From Tillus elongatus (taxonomy: Eukaryota; Arthropoda; Insecta; Coleoptera; Cleridae): a DNA stretch of 64,000 bases. Below are positions 1 to 11,652 of this stretch, piece after piece (the first letter of the stretch is position 1; each line of letters opens with the position of its first letter). The position numbers were made by a program, and so were the translations under genes. The stretch is taken from assembly GCA_964006375.1 (NCBI GenBank), contig OZ023267.1, positions 19,468,539 to 19,532,538 on the forward strand, read 5' to 3'. A model generated the notes under the pieces. The model was not told the DNA's origin and searched no databases. It worked only from the letters and a program-made list of their open reading frames with translations.

Positions 1-1525
1 CAGGTATAAATATGAAGGTACGAAGAACAGGAAGACGGAAAGGTTTCGTATGAATAAAAACAGGCAGCCTAGTAATATACTCCTGTTATATCTGACCTGT
101 AACAAAACAGGAATAATTTGAATAGTTTCTGCTCCTACTAAACACAAATATCGAACAGCACAAAAAGAAGATTATAATAGGGGGGATTTTAACGCTAAGG
201 CATATTGATGGGGATCGCTAGTGGAAAGCAAAAGAGGAACTGTGCTTACAGAAAGGATTAGTCAAATAGACTATATCATTCTAAATGATGAAAAAGAACC
301 GACCTTCCAGAGAAATAGAGGATCTTCGTATGTTGATATCACGATGTGCTCAACAAGTCTCGGACGATCCGTGAGGAGGTGGTTTATCGATCAGGAGGAA
401 AACCTGAGCTATCATAAGACTATACAAATAGAAATAGAAGAAACAACAAGCAGAAACGAGAGCCGAAAGCACCAAAATGGATGGATATACAACAGCGAGA
501 AGCAGGAACAACTACTTGAGAAGGTAGAACCAGAGGCCAAACGCGAAAACGGTATCCAAAATACGAAAGACCTATAAAACGTGTTGATAAACGCATGCAA
601 CACGTGCCAAGAAAGAAACATGCAAAATAAGGACGCTAGGGGACCTACTGGTGGACAGAGGAAATTGCTGAACCAAGAAGAAAGTGCGTCAAAACAAAGA
701 GAGAAGTAACCAGACTTAAAAAAATGCCGAAGCACACTAAAAAAAGCTATCACAATAGCAAAACAACTAGCATGGAGCAAGCTATGCGAGGACACAGACA
801 GAGATATATGGGGCACAGGGTACAAAATTGTTACTGGGCGTATAGGTATGCGCTCACCTGTTGAATGCTCCGATGAGCAACAATTGAAGATTGCCAAATA
901 ATTATTTCCTGAGCATAAGGTAGTGAAATGGCCGCCAATAGATATAGAAGAAGGAAACATACCGTCGTTCACCACGGAAGAAATAAAAGACGCAGGAAAC
1001 AGATAAAAGGTGAATTGAATAAAACAGTTGCAATACAGTTACCTGAACTGCTCGAACAAACGATAAACAAACTATAGGTAGATTAGTTCTAATCGAAAAA
1101 CAAGACAAGAAGTCATACCGCCTCCTATGTCTACTAAACATGTTAGATAAACTATATTAACAGCTCATTAATAAAAGACTGCTCGATGAAATCGAAAAGA
1201 TGGCAAATTTTGCACCTACCCAATACGGATTCAGAAGAGGACTATCTACGATGGACGCTGTGCAAAAAGTACAAAGCTTAGTACAACAGGCAAGAGAAAG
1301 TAGCGACAAGTATGCAGCTCTGGTAACACTCAATGTGAGAAATGCCTTCAAAACAGTACCTAGGAACGGAATGATAGAGACATTACAGAATTACCTCATG
1401 AAATTAGTCTGCAGATACTTGGAGGAAAGGAAGATATTGATAGGCAAAAGCCTATCAATGAACGTGACAAGTGGTGTTCCACAGGGATCGGTTCTGGGAC
1501 CGACCCTGTGGAACATTTATTACCA
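1..1525 (+). pseudogene. R1-clade LINE fragment (endonuclease end and reverse transcriptase)
   Basis: Decayed ORF2 of an R1-like non-LTR retrotransposon, already inside the endonuclease domain at the window edge. Positions 190-430 read as the APE endonuclease C-terminal part: a GGDFNAKAY-like block, then DYIILNDEKEPTF and a LSYHK block where R1 elements have LSDHR. Around 770-970 the R1 linker is recognisable (WSKLCEDTDRDIWG). Positions 1200-1525 carry reverse transcriptase: QYGFRRGLSTMDAV, a motif A in which the catalytic D is N (LNVRNAF), and motif B SGVPQGSVLGPTLWN. Several stops and frameshifts break it, and the YADD block is missing because the copy ends where the tandem ribozyme array begins at 1526. 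The family is clear; the exact R1 lineage is not. Confidence 0.85.
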
Positions 1526-2152
1526 TGTACGACAGGGTCGCCATCTCGGTGCGGAACCAGGTAGTATGTGGTCACGACAGCGCCAAATAACACAAAATGT
1601 TATAAAATAGAGATGGTACAACCAACTAACATTTTTGTAAATTATCAGCCCTGGTCCATTTCTTCCCTAATATAGGGACAATGCATGTAATGCTAGATGT
1701 ATTCTCACCATAATTACAACCGCAGACCGGTTTATCTCTAATTAGAGCTCGTCAGTACGGTATACTAATTGCAGCGAGACACCTCTAAAGTAATACGGCT
1801 ATGGTAGCCAGCCTCCTAGAACAGTGTGAGGTGTACGACAGGGTCGCCATCTCGGTGCGGAACCAGGTAGTATGTGGTCACGAGAGCTCCAAATAACACA
1901 AAATGTTATAAAATAGAGACTGTGTACAACCAACTAACATTTTTGTAAATTGTCAGCCCTGGTCCATTTCTTCCCTAATATGGTGACAATGTATGTAAGG
2001 CTAGATGTATTCTCACCATAACTACAACCGCAGACCGGTTTCGCTCTAATTAGAGCTAGTCAGTACGGTATACTAATTACAGCGAGAACACACCTATAAA
2101 GTGACAACATACTACCTGATTCCGCATCGAGATGGCGACTCTGTCGTATACA
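1526..2152 (-). mobile_element. Tandem hammerhead-bearing (retrozyme-like) array A1
   Basis: Two head-to-tail units of about 306 bp on the minus strand (shared unit edge at 1526 and 1832), then an inverted terminal piece at 2101-2152 that pairs with 1526-1575. Each unit holds a hammerhead-like motif, at about 1711-1770 and 2017-2080. Both cores are damaged: the first has lost the C11.1-G12 pair region, the second reads CTGACTA where CTGANGA is required. Stem II (GCTCT/AGAGC), the palindromic ACCGGT stem III and inner stem I are still visible in the second. The array begins exactly where the upstream R1-like LINE stops. Related arrays lie at 17430, 19576 and 42926. Confidence 0.75.
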
Positions 2153-2277
2153 TCTCTCAATGATTTAAGAGAAAATAAATGTTCCAAGAATAGTAGATAT
2201 CAATGTTACAAGAAATTACAAGAAAACTATTTTTTCTTGGATAATATGATTCGGACGGACGAAGCTTAACTTACAAA

Positions 2278-2640
2278 TAATGAGATTTTCAACAGACGCA
2301 ATTCACATTTTTGGAGCGGCTCAAATTTGCATCCATTTAGAGAACGTAATTTTCAAGATTCCTGGCAATTTAATGTTTATTGTGCCGTAAAAAACGACCG
2401 CATCGTATGGCTCTACAATTGTATCAGGAAAATGTGAACATTGAGGTACTTATAGGCGGGCGCTATTTTAACATATTGCGCAATTTTAAAATAGACTATT
2501 TGAATAACTTGCCACTGGGTGATTATAGAAACCTATATTCCATCATCATGACGGAGCACCTCCACATAACGGCTATTTAGTCAACATTTATCACCGGCAT
2601 GTTGTTCTGCGAAAGACGTCCTATCACAGTACAAGATGCT
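2278..2640 (+). pseudogene. Mariner-superfamily transposase relic (catalytic core piece)
   Basis: Three reading frames together give a degenerate DDE transposase of the mariner type common in insects. Positions 2278-2435 read NSHFWSGSNLHPFRERNF and then WQFNVYCAVKNDRIVW, matching the strand region after the first catalytic Asp. Positions 2436-2540 read LIGGRYFNILRNF and NNLPLGDYRNL. A third frame at about 2541-2590 gives HHDGAPPHNGY, the second-Asp signature DGAPPH of this family. Frameshifts separate the blocks and the last Asp region is not recognisable. It is a relic. A fragment of the helix-turn-helix end of a similar transposase lies at 8815-9015. Confidence 0.7.
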
Positions 2641-2844
2641 GTATGGTCCTACCATAACTGAATTCGCGATTTCAAAGGTTCATTGCATCATAAGATACGG
2701 CAGTTTTCCCCAACGTTTCGAACGAATCTTTGTACATTTGGGCTGAAGTAGGTAAGAGGCTTTTTTGTAGTTACATAATCAACTCTCTCTGCAAAAAGTA
2801 ATAATGTTGATTTTAGTAAAACTTGGCAGGTATATCTTTGTTTT

Positions 2845-3204
2845 TTTAGAACCTCGGTGGTTCAGGGGCAAGAACGTGTGCCTCTGAATCGAAGGGTACT
2901 GGGTTCGATCCCAGTGTACTCCTTTCACTTTTTCAGTACAAACTGTAAAATTAACATCAACCGAGGTTCTGGCATTGTATTTGAGCAAATTGAATGTCTG
3001 CACGTTCCGCCCTTCGGAGGGGGCGTAAAGCCGTCGGTCCCGTGTCCATGCGATGTTGGGCACGTTAAACATCCCTACCCTGCTTACAGAAAGAGGTTCG
3101 GCAAAATTTCCAGGATAGTGAGGTGAAACTGCTCCCTGGCGTCGCTGATTGGCCATAGTCGCGGAAATAGACCGACGTTAAAGAAACAAAATACACACAC
3201 ACAC
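2845..3204 (+). repeat. tRNA-derived SINE, full-length copy
   Basis: The 5' part carries RNA polymerase III boxes: an A box TGGTTCAGGGG near 2858 and a B box GGTTCGATCCC near 2902. The body contains conserved blocks such as GGCATTGTATTTGAGC and a 3' end GACGTTAAAGAAACA followed by a CA-rich tail. An 11-bp target duplication (ATCTTTGTTTT) flanks it at 2834-2844 and 3205-3215. At least six other copies or fragments lie in this window. It is a SINE, not a functional tRNA gene, because the tRNA fold continues into a long unrelated body. Confidence 0.85.
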
Positions 3205-3799
3205 ATCTTTGTTTTATTGATACCTTGGATAAAAGTTCGTTGGCCAGCACAATCGGACCAGTTTCCGAAAATAATATAAGTTTATTTTGATGAAGTTTGT
3301 TACACGTTGCCCTATCTATCATAGACTTTACAATGTACTATAATTAAAGATATGAAATTCAGTTATATATATTTGAAAGTTTTTAATGAACTTTCGCTAC
3401 CATAACACACTTGCTGCACCCAGGCTTTTAGAGTTCCTTATTCTCCTATTTTATTACTGAATAAATTTCTAAATATGTATCAGGAAGCGGAAAATAGTCA
3501 GCTGTTTAAAGGTCTTCACTGAAGCAGGTAGAAATATTTTGTTTTGTTATTATGTCTTGAATGGGATTACAACTATTGGGCAATGATATTAAGAAAGAGA
3601 GAGAAATAGAGAGAGAGAGAGAGAGATAGCTTCTTTTCCGGTAAAGACAAATTGACTTGGAATTCGGTTGAATACGAATTCCACTCTTGTATTTACCTTT
3701 ATATAAGTCCCGCCATATTTTTATATTGCTTATTTGATTACATTTTTACCTTCTCTTTCGATCACTAATACAGTTAATAATTTATTTGGAAGTTCCTTA

Positions 3800-3938
3800 T
3801 GTGTGTTTTTATTTCTTTAACATCGGCCTATTTCCGCAAATATGGCCAATCACCGACGCCAGGCAGCAGTTTCACCTCACTATCCTGGAAATTTTGCCGA
3901 ACCCCTGCCTTTCTGTAAGGAAGGTAGGGATCTTTAAC
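3800..3938 (-). repeat. SINE, 3' half of a copy split by a MITE
   Basis: Reverse-complement 3' part of the tRNA-derived SINE (tail, GTTAAAGAAAT end, CCAGGATAGTGAGG block). It continues at 5052-5276 after an inserted hAT-type MITE. The complete SINE (5276 down to 3800) is flanked by a 13-bp target duplication TGGAAGTTCCTTA at 3787-3799 and 5277-5289. Confidence 0.85.
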
Positions 3939-5051
3939 TAGTAGCGGCTCGTGCCTTAATGCATTGAGGGTGCGCAAGAAAAAAAAAGTTCGGGACGCAG
4001 CAAGTGCGTTATGGCAGTGAATTTTTATTAAATGCGTCAAATTTGAATAACTCAAGTTTCTACAAATTTAAAAAGTTGAATTTTGGTGTATAGTAAGGTC
4101 ATACACAGGGCAACATAACCACCAAACTTCATCAAAATAACGTTGTAATTTTCGGAAAAATTTTGCAAAGTCTCTCCATCTATAAGAGTGAAACAAGAAG
4201 AAATAAAAATTAACTAACTTTCCCCGAAAATGTATTATAAAAAAACCTACTTACTAAACTAACTAAACTTAATATCTATTAACTACTTACCAAGTTTTCC
4301 TCTAGTTAGTTATAAGTTATAGTAGTTAAAAAGTCCTTTCCTTTGATAATTACTAGCCCAAATCACAATTCTGTCAACACTCAGCATTCACTTTAGTTTA
4401 TAAGTTATAACATAACTTTAGGTGTGTAGATCATCCTAAACTTTTAATCTTTACCTAAGAATTTAAAACTGTGAAAAGTTAACCTTTAAAATAGTATCCT
4501 CTGAATTAATCACAGTATCACGATTATTTTGTCCATTTATTAAGCAACTCGAAGTAGTAGCCATAATAATAATAATAATAATAATTGTCTTGTTAGAACA
4601 TGTAAACAACAACGAAATGATCTAATTAAAATCAATCCGACGCGAAGCATTACACGAATGTTACTACACACGCTCTGCGAAAAGTGCACTGCAAATTGAC
4701 AAGTGTGGAATTTTAAAGCGCACAACCAGACTGCTTATTGGGTCGTTTTTGACGAAGATAGTCGATCATTTCGCATTGAAGTATCGCATTTCCTTAGAGC
4801 GCCGAAAAATACACACCGCCGCGCGACTGATGTATGTGGATGTATATAACGTCTGCAACCATTAATACTATACTTCTTCTGATTGTGTACTACCGACTCT
4901 GCGATCCTCGATATACTACTTTTGTTTGTTGAATGCAGGAGGTAAAAAACTAAATGAAAATGTATTTATATATAGCATAGCAAAAAAAAATTTTTTCCAC
5001 GGCAGGCGGCAGTGCGCGCGCACGGGCGCACTTATTGAGGAGCCGCCCCTG
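3939..5051. mobile_element. Non-autonomous hAT-type element inside a SINE
   Basis: This 1.1-kb insertion splits a minus-strand SINE. It is bounded by near-matching 8-bp duplications (TCTTTAAC at 3931-3938, TATTTAAC at 5052-5059, 7 of 8 identical). The ends are imperfect inverted repeats: TAGTAGCGGCTCGTG on the left and, read inward from the right, CAGGGGCGGCTCCTC. An 8-bp duplication and a CAG-type end fit the hAT superfamily. No transposase is encoded. It contains a fragment of the ACGCAGCAAGTGCG MITE family (about 3986-4200) and a short (AAT)n run near 4563-4585. Confidence 0.75.
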
Positions 5052-5276
5052 TATTTAACGTGCCCAACATCGCATGGATACGGGACCAACGGCTTTACGC
5101 CCCCCCTCCGAAGGGCGGAACGTGCAGATATTCAACTTGCTCAAATACAATGCCACAACCTCGGTTGATGTTAATTGTGCAGTTTGTACTGAAAAAGTGA
5201 AAGGAGTACCCTGGAATCGAACCCAGTACCCTTCGGTTCAGAGGCACACGTTCTTACCACTGAACCAGCGAGGTTC
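5052..5276 (-). repeat. SINE, 5' (tRNA-like) half of the split copy
   Basis: Reverse complement of the SINE head, with the B box (GGTTCGATTCC) and A-box region near 5210-5270. Together with 3800-3938 it makes one full SINE. The 13-bp target duplication continues at 5277-5289. Confidence 0.85.
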
Positions 5277-5360
5277 TGGAAGTTCCTTAGAAAAGTTACA
5301 TTTTCTTGTTATACGCAGGTGATACTCATCGTAGGGTTTCATAAACAGTTATTTCTAGTT

Positions 5361-6535
5361 TTTTTGTTGTTGATTTAAACCGGAGTGGAGAATGCCAAAT
5401 TATGCACACACTCAGATCCACCACCATAAAGGTGAGAGGGAATACGAGGTAGTGTGGGACTCGCACCCACTAAACTCCACTCCAGGTGGAGTACCGGACC
5501 TGGGGCTCATATCTCCGTTGGTTTAGGAACACACATGTCGTTGGAGTTAGAATGTTACAATTCTGTTGAGCTGCGGGGGCTTTACCGGGCCAGAATAAGC
5601 TTGGGGCGCTTATGTCTGTAGGGAAGGTGCTCTTCGTAGTCTGTGGCCTTACGAAGAAGAGCATTTGGATGAGCGGCTGCTTTGGAGTATTGAGTTTTGG
5701 CTAATTGAGTAATGAACTCAAGAAGAGTGGGTATGGTCAGATCGTCGTGGATCTGGGTATTTCTGACAAACCATGGTGCGCCTGTAACCATTCTCAGAAT
5801 TTTGTTCTGGATGATTTGCAGGGTTTTGATATGGGTGTTCGCAGCTGTGGCCCATGCGGGTGCCGCATAGGTCAAGGCTGGACGGCCTATTGTTTTGTAA
5901 ATAAGCAGTTTGTTCGCAATTGACAGAACTGATCTTCTGTTAAGAAGTGAGAAGAACTTCGATATGAATATCGAAGCTTTTTTTACTGGCGTATTGGACG
6001 TGGTGGAACCATGTTAGATATTTGTCTAGGTAAACCCCGAGATATTTGACGGAGTCTTGCCAGGGGATCTGGGTGTTGTTTAGAGTTACGTGACTATGAG
6101 TTGTGTGTCTCCTCTTAGTGAAATGAATTTGTGTGCTTTTCTCGGGGTTTATGGTTAGGCACGATTTGCGTAACCAGTCGTGCAGCTCGTCCACGGCAGC
6201 TTGCAGACGTGCCGTTATAATTTTTTCGGCTGTGTAGAACTATTGAGAATAGTAGTGTCATCAGCGTACAATGCGTATGACACATTTAGGGATGGTGGTG
6301 GAAGGTCTGCTACCAGGGTGTTGTATAGCAGAGGAGAGATGGCTGAGCCTTGTGGGAGGCGTGCTGTCGTTGAGTGAATCGGTGATCTGGTACCGTTGTG
6401 CTTGACCTGGAACTTTCTCTCTTTTAGGTATGACCTGATGAGAAGTATCAGAGGTGTGGGAAAAAAGAATTTTATCATTTTGTCTAGGAGGCCTGCATGC
6501 CAGACCCTGTCAAACGCCTGAGCAATGTCTAGTTT
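5361..6535 (-). pseudogene. Jockey-like LINE, 5'-truncated ORF2 with 3' UTR
   Basis: Minus-strand C-terminal half of a Jockey-type reverse transcriptase ORF. It starts inside motif A (DIAQAFDRVWHAGLL, about 6500-6535), then motif B LPQGSAISPLLYN, the catalytic YADDT block (near 6270), the thumb region KYLGVYLDKYLTW (about 6010-6050) and a C-terminal region with APAWATAANTHIK and LQIIQNKILR (about 5790-5860). Frameshifts separate the pieces. The 3' UTR runs to an A-rich tail near 5365. The motif TCTAGTTT occurs at both edges (5354-5361, 6528-6535), but on the right it overlaps the element's own CTAGAC, so it may be microhomology. This is a different subfamily from the copies at 49-56 kb. Confidence 0.85.
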
Positions 6536-6847
6536 GGAAACACATACCTACAATATACCCAAATTATTTACTTATTCCATTTTTGCTGTACTTGTCTCAT
6601 GTAGGATCCCATGTATTAGTGACTTTTTGGTTTCTACCTTTAATTTTAAATCCTTAAATGCAGTATATGCCTATTTATTTCTGTCTTCGTATATTTATTT
6701 CTTAAATACTACATCCCGGTAGCCTACGCCATTTAAAAGCAAGAAAGTGCAGTTTAGATGATATAAACAGACACAGACCGGGTTGGTCCTTTAACTTTTT
6801 TGGGGTCATTGTACCTTTGGCCTGCTATACTTTTTACGACAGCTCTG

Positions 6848-6974
6848 ACTTTTACTGAATTTTCTTTAAAAAAAATCATTAATGAGGAGATCACCCGACT
6901 TTTGAATTTTGAAGAAATTTCTTCAAATGAGCGCGAACTAGGCCACCTAGAACACATATCCAGGGTCAGTGTCA

Positions 6975-7042
<68 letters not shown>

Positions 7043-7740
7043 GTGTGTGTGCGTGTATCACACCGATAACTAAAAAATTAATGGGCCGATTTTGATCAAA
7101 TTTGGTGAGTACTTTCCTTTTACAAGTGGCTTGGCTAAGTCCATTATCCAGGAAAATCGGCGCTGGTTTTCCCGGAAAATTTTGTGTTTTCTTTCGGAAA
7201 AAATCTATATCTAAGGAAATAACAAAGTATGGGCCACAAAATTTAGTGCACGTATTTGCATTATAAAGAACCATGTACCAAAATTTAGGTCTGTAAGTTT
7301 GAAGACAAAAAAGTTATAGGCAGTTCAAGAAAAAAAATTGGAGTTTTCCTCAAAACCTCAAAGTCACGATTCAAAATTCTCAACATTTAGGCAAAGAACC
7401 TGAAACAAATACGGATTATGAAAACAAAATGCCGCAAGAAGAGTGTTCTGCAAACCCTTAAGTTTCAACTTCAACCGTCATTGTCCTTCATTTTACTAAA
7501 ATGTTTCCAGAAATTTCATTTCAAATAGACCCTTTATCTGATGCTTTGGTAGTAGTTTTAGTTAAGTTTATGGTTTAACGGTCTATAATTTTTAGCTAAT
7601 TTTCGTAGAAAAAATTCTTTAATGAGGAGACCGCGACTTTTGAATTTTCAAAAGATTTCTTCAAATGAGCGCAAACTAGGCCCCCTAGAATCCATATCCG
7701 AGTTTAATTTCAGTTTTTATCTGTTTACATATATACAGGG
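6848..7740 (-). repeat. TA-core repeat family, two adjoining partial copies
   Basis: Copies of the dispersed repeat whose arms flank (TA)n. The left arm (TCATTAATGAGGAGATC, then GAGCGCGAACTAGG and CATATCCAGGGTCAGT) meets (TA)n at 6978-7037. The right arm begins ATCACACCGATAACT and continues with the CAGGAAAATCGG and CCCGGAAAATTTTG blocks. Another left-arm copy starts near 7600 without (TA)n. No coding capacity was found. Confidence 0.7.
6978..7037. repeat. (TA)n microsatellite
   Basis: About 30 TA dinucleotides between the two arms of the TA-core repeat, followed by a short GT-rich stretch. Confidence 0.95.
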
Positions 7741-8150
7741 AGACGCATTTCTACGGTAAAGCTCAATATAACTGTTATTTGGTATACAAGATACGAAAAA
7801 ACGGGTGTCTTGAGATGCATCTTATAAAATTATTTTGACAATCGCAGGCTGGCTCATAAGTCGTTGGTGATACCTAAAATTTTGTTTTCGAACATATACA
7901 TTTTTATACAAACTTATATTACTGCATTTTTGCATTTTTTATCGAAGTAAATGATGCATGTTTGTATGAAAATAAATCGAGACGCAGTAAGTAAAATTAG
8001 TTTGACAATCACAGGATGGCCCATAAGTCATTGGTGATACCTAAAATTGTTGTTTTTGAACATATACATTTTTATAGAAACTTATATTATTGCATTTTTT
8101 AATTTTTTTATCGAAGTAAATGATGCATGTTTCTATGAAAATAAATCGAG

Positions 8151-8459
8151 ACGCAGTAAGTGCGTTTTGGTAGAGAATTTTCATTAAATGCTTCAAATTT
8201 CAATAACTCAATATTTGCTATCAACCTAAGGTTTGTTGGCTAGGAAACGAGTTTTCTTGGAAACATTTTAAGTTTATTTTTGGAATTTTTGTTTTACATT
8301 TTCAAACAATAAGTTATTTTGATATAATATTGTAGGTACATTGTTTCTACTATATAGGTTATACTGGTAATCAGATTGATACCTGCTTGCATTAGAGAGA
8401 CATATTTAAAATTAAAAACATTTTTATAAAAATTCACTTCCATAACGCACTTGCTGCGT
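8151..8459. mobile_element. MITE with ACGCAG(C/T)AAGTGCG terminal inverted repeats
   Basis: Left end ACGCAGTAAGTGCGTTTTGG and GAGAATTTTCATTAAA; right end is its inverse, ending CATAACGCACTTGCTGCGT. The TIRs are about 40 bp and the body about 309 bp, with no ORF. The terminal 15 bases can fold on themselves (ACGCA/TGCGT). The same termini bound 28045-28348 and 46631-47140 and one end of the TA-core repeats. Confidence 0.75.
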
Positions 8460-8814
8460 CCAGACTTTTTTTGTCTTGAGTGCCTTACGCCTATATAGGT
8501 ATAACTTTTGCTATCTTGTTTCTTAGTCTGCTTTTCTCGTTCTGTTTCTGTTTGTTATAGATATAGAGCGTAGACGTACTCAGAGCTGGTATATCTACAG
8601 ACAGTTCTACATTGAAATACAATTGGATTTCTATTTTACTTGTTGAGAGTGACGACAAAACCAGGACATAGAAGAAGTTTGTAGTTTATTAAATAATATA
8701 TACCTCAACAGAGCCAATTTCTCAATTGACAGTAATAAGAAATGTAAAACCCCTCGCCAAAAGGTGGTAGAAAACCGATACCCGAAAACTATATAATATA
8801 ATATTCTACCAGCA

Positions 8815-9015
8815 TTTCATGAAAATCTCCGTAGCAATTCACGACAATTGGCATTAGATAATAACATTGATCAATCAACAGTTCTTAGAACGCTAAAAAT
8901 GTAAATGTCACATCCTAACAGAGTTAGCTTAGGTGCAACGAGCTCATAGAAGCTGATTTAGATGGACTGATTATTGAATTTTGCAAAGTTTTAATGGAAA
9001 AAATTGAGGGAGATC
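8815..9015 (+). pseudogene. Mariner-type transposase N-terminal fragment
   Basis: The frame reads SNSRQLALDNNIDQSTVLR TLK, a helix-turn-helix of the mariner kind. After a shift it gives LIEADLDGLIIEFCKVLM, the conserved region before the catalytic core. Stops interrupt it. It probably belongs to the same family as the core relic at 2278-2640, but the two pieces lie 6 kb apart and need not be one insertion. Confidence 0.55.
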
Positions 9016-9593
<578 letters not shown>

Positions 9594-9837
9594 ATGGCGC
9601 ATTGAAAAAGAAACAGACCGATTTGCGTCCAGAGAACTTTTTTTAAGAAACGCTGAATAACGTCAATTTTAATATTGAGGGGGACATGTTTTGACATAAA
9701 ACTCAACTTTGTCACATCAACCTCTTAAGGGTGGTGATAACAACCCTTATATTTTAAATAGGGAACATGGATCGAGTGTTACATCACTTGAAAGCTCTTT
9801 ATTTTCTGAATTCAGCACACTATTTTTTTTTTGAGTT

Positions 9838-10483
9838 AGGGAGGTAATCGAGGAGATCCATGGCGGGGCAGGTGGAGGCCATTTAGGCATAAAGATCAAT
9901 CTGACGGAATGGTGGAAAGCTTCAAGGCTACTTTGGAGTCCCACTTAAGAATATTGTCAGTGAACACCAAACGGATTGGGACCGGCACATTCCATTCTTT
10001 CTACTGGCATAGCGCTCGGCTGTACATGAGACTACCGGACGTACACCAGCCAGCGTGGTTTTTGGGCGAGAGTTAAGACTTCCTCCTGATTTCATATTTG
10101 TAAAACCCACAGATGCTCCACGGTCAACTAATGAATACATAAAAGATTTGGAAAGAAGAATAGAAGCCATCCACTCTGCTGTCAGAATGCATATACGAGT
10201 AGAAAGCGACCTCATTAAGACCTGTTATGACCTGTTATTCAGCTGGTGTCAAAGAAGGAGATCGTGTGTGGTTCTACAAACCAGTACGACGCAAGGGACG
10301 GTTAGCGAAACTACAGAAATTATGGGAATGTCCTTATAAGGTGGTCAAAAGGATCAATGACCATGTATATCGCATTCAGAGGAGCCTTAAGAGCAAGATA
10401 AAGGTGGTCCATAAGCACATACTTACGCCATACCAAGAAATGTCAGAATTCGACCGGGACGATCGAATATAAGAGGGGGGCAG
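9838..10483 (+). pseudogene. Ty3/gypsy retrotransposon pol 3' end (integrase remnant)
   Basis: The sequence opens with a remnant of the H2C2 zinc-binding domain (VIEEIHGGAGGGHLGI), then jumps to the end of the integrase core (QSDGMVESFKATLESHL, DWDRHIPFFL, VHETTGRTPASVVFGRELR). It finishes with the integrase C-terminal domain (EGDRVWFYKP, KLQKLWECPYKVVKRIND, HVYRIQ, KVVHKHILTPYQ) near 10258-10440. The integrase catalytic region between the two blocks is deleted and at least two frameshifts are present. A polypurine tract (AAGAGGGGGG, 10471-10480) lies next to the LTR. The upstream gag-pol part and 5' LTR are absent. Confidence 0.85.
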
Positions 10484-10858
10484 TGTCACAGCGAACACTC
10501 TGGAATGATTTTTCTAGAAGGGACCAGAAGTGACAGGTGTAAAATAGTATAGAAGGTCTAGAATCTCTATGGACAGTATAAATAGACGAGTGGTGCGCAG
10601 AGTAAGTTAGTTCAGTATTAAGTCTGTGTGGTATAGAATAAGTGATCATAGAGTATTAAGCGAGTCAGCAGTAAGTGTTGGTGTTTAAAAAGCGACCATA
10701 GAAGGCGAATAGTGGAATATAGTTCTATGGATATTTAATAATAGAGAGAAATATTTTAGTTGATACTGGTGTTGGAAAATAGTTGCTTATAATAAATTAG
10801 TAGTTTGAAAAGCTGTGCTATGTTAGTCAACAAATCCAGAAACCCGTAGAACGTAACA
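10484..10858 (+). repeat. 3' LTR of the gypsy element
   Basis: A 375-bp LTR beginning TGTCACAGCG directly after the polypurine tract and ending CGTAACA, so it has standard TG...CA ends. A TATA-like AGTATAAATAG lies near 10575. It abuts a (TA)n array, suggesting integration into the TA core of another repeat. The 5' partner LTR is missing, so no target duplication can be tested. Confidence 0.8.
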
Positions 10859-10859
<1 letters not shown>

Positions 10860-10916
<57 letters not shown>

Positions 10917-11049
10917 TGAAACTGACCCCGGATATGGGTTTTAGGGGTCCTAGTTTGCGCTCATTTGAAGAAAATTTTTCAAAATTCAAGAGTCGGGATT
11001 GTACCTTTTTTGAAAGAAAATTCACTAAAAATGTAGATACGGCTTCTAT
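10860..11049 (+). repeat. (TA)n plus right arm of a TA-core repeat
   Basis: (TA)n at 10860-10913, then the AAATTGAAACTGACCCCGG arm and the GCGCTCATTTGAAGAA block. The hAT element at 11050 interrupts it and the gypsy LTR cuts its left side. Confidence 0.75.
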
Positions 11050-11069
11050 TAGGGATGGGCACATTTCTT

Positions 11070-11175
11070 AAAACATCGATGTTAACATCGATGTTTAACA
11101 TCGAAACCTACTATCGATGGTAGGAAAAACATCGGCTGGAAAACATCGATGTTGGGAAACATCGATGTTTTCAAA
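11070..11175. repeat. Left subterminal palindrome cluster of the hAT
   Basis: Several copies of the 12-bp palindrome AACATCGATGTT or close variants. A matching cluster lies at the other end (13051-13151). In hAT elements, clustered subterminal motifs are typically transposase-binding sites; that role is inferred here. Confidence 0.75.
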
Positions 11176-11457
11176 ATAATTCTGAATTTACCAATTCTAT
11201 AATTCTATGTTCTTTCGAGAAAAAAAAATAGTTTGTAGTTTTGTAGGCATTAGAAAAAGGAAACATATTCCGATGCAGATTATGACAGGTGCAAGTAATA
11301 CAAAAAATAAGTGGTAACAAAAATAAATAAATGTTTATTGTACTGCAATAAAGTAAGAAAGAATGTGTAAAACAAAAATAGAAAAACTTAACTTCTAATG
11401 ACTTTAATAATAAAAAGAAAATTTAAAAAAGTTAATTCTAAACTGTTAATAACCCTG

Positions 11458-11458
<1 letters not shown>

Positions 11459-11542
<84 letters not shown>
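11459..11542. repeat. (TA)n microsatellite inside the hAT
   Basis: About 42 TA units without TA-core arms, in the 3' untranslated part of the hAT. Confidence 0.95.
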
Positions 11543-11545
<3 letters not shown>

Positions 11546-11652
11546 CACCAACAATAGTGATAATACTGATAATCTCACCATACAGTTTTATATACTCCAG
11601 TAATCTCTGTCAATGGACTGAAGGAATCATATTTTGCCCAAGTGTTCTCCAG

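Noticed and set aside
412..975. 187-codon minus-strand frame
   Set aside because: It is antisense to the R1-like LINE, whose own frames show clear endonuclease and linker motifs.
2850..2925. Possible tRNA genes at SINE heads
   Set aside because: A and B boxes are present, but the sequence continues into a conserved non-tRNA body with target duplications, so these are SINEs.
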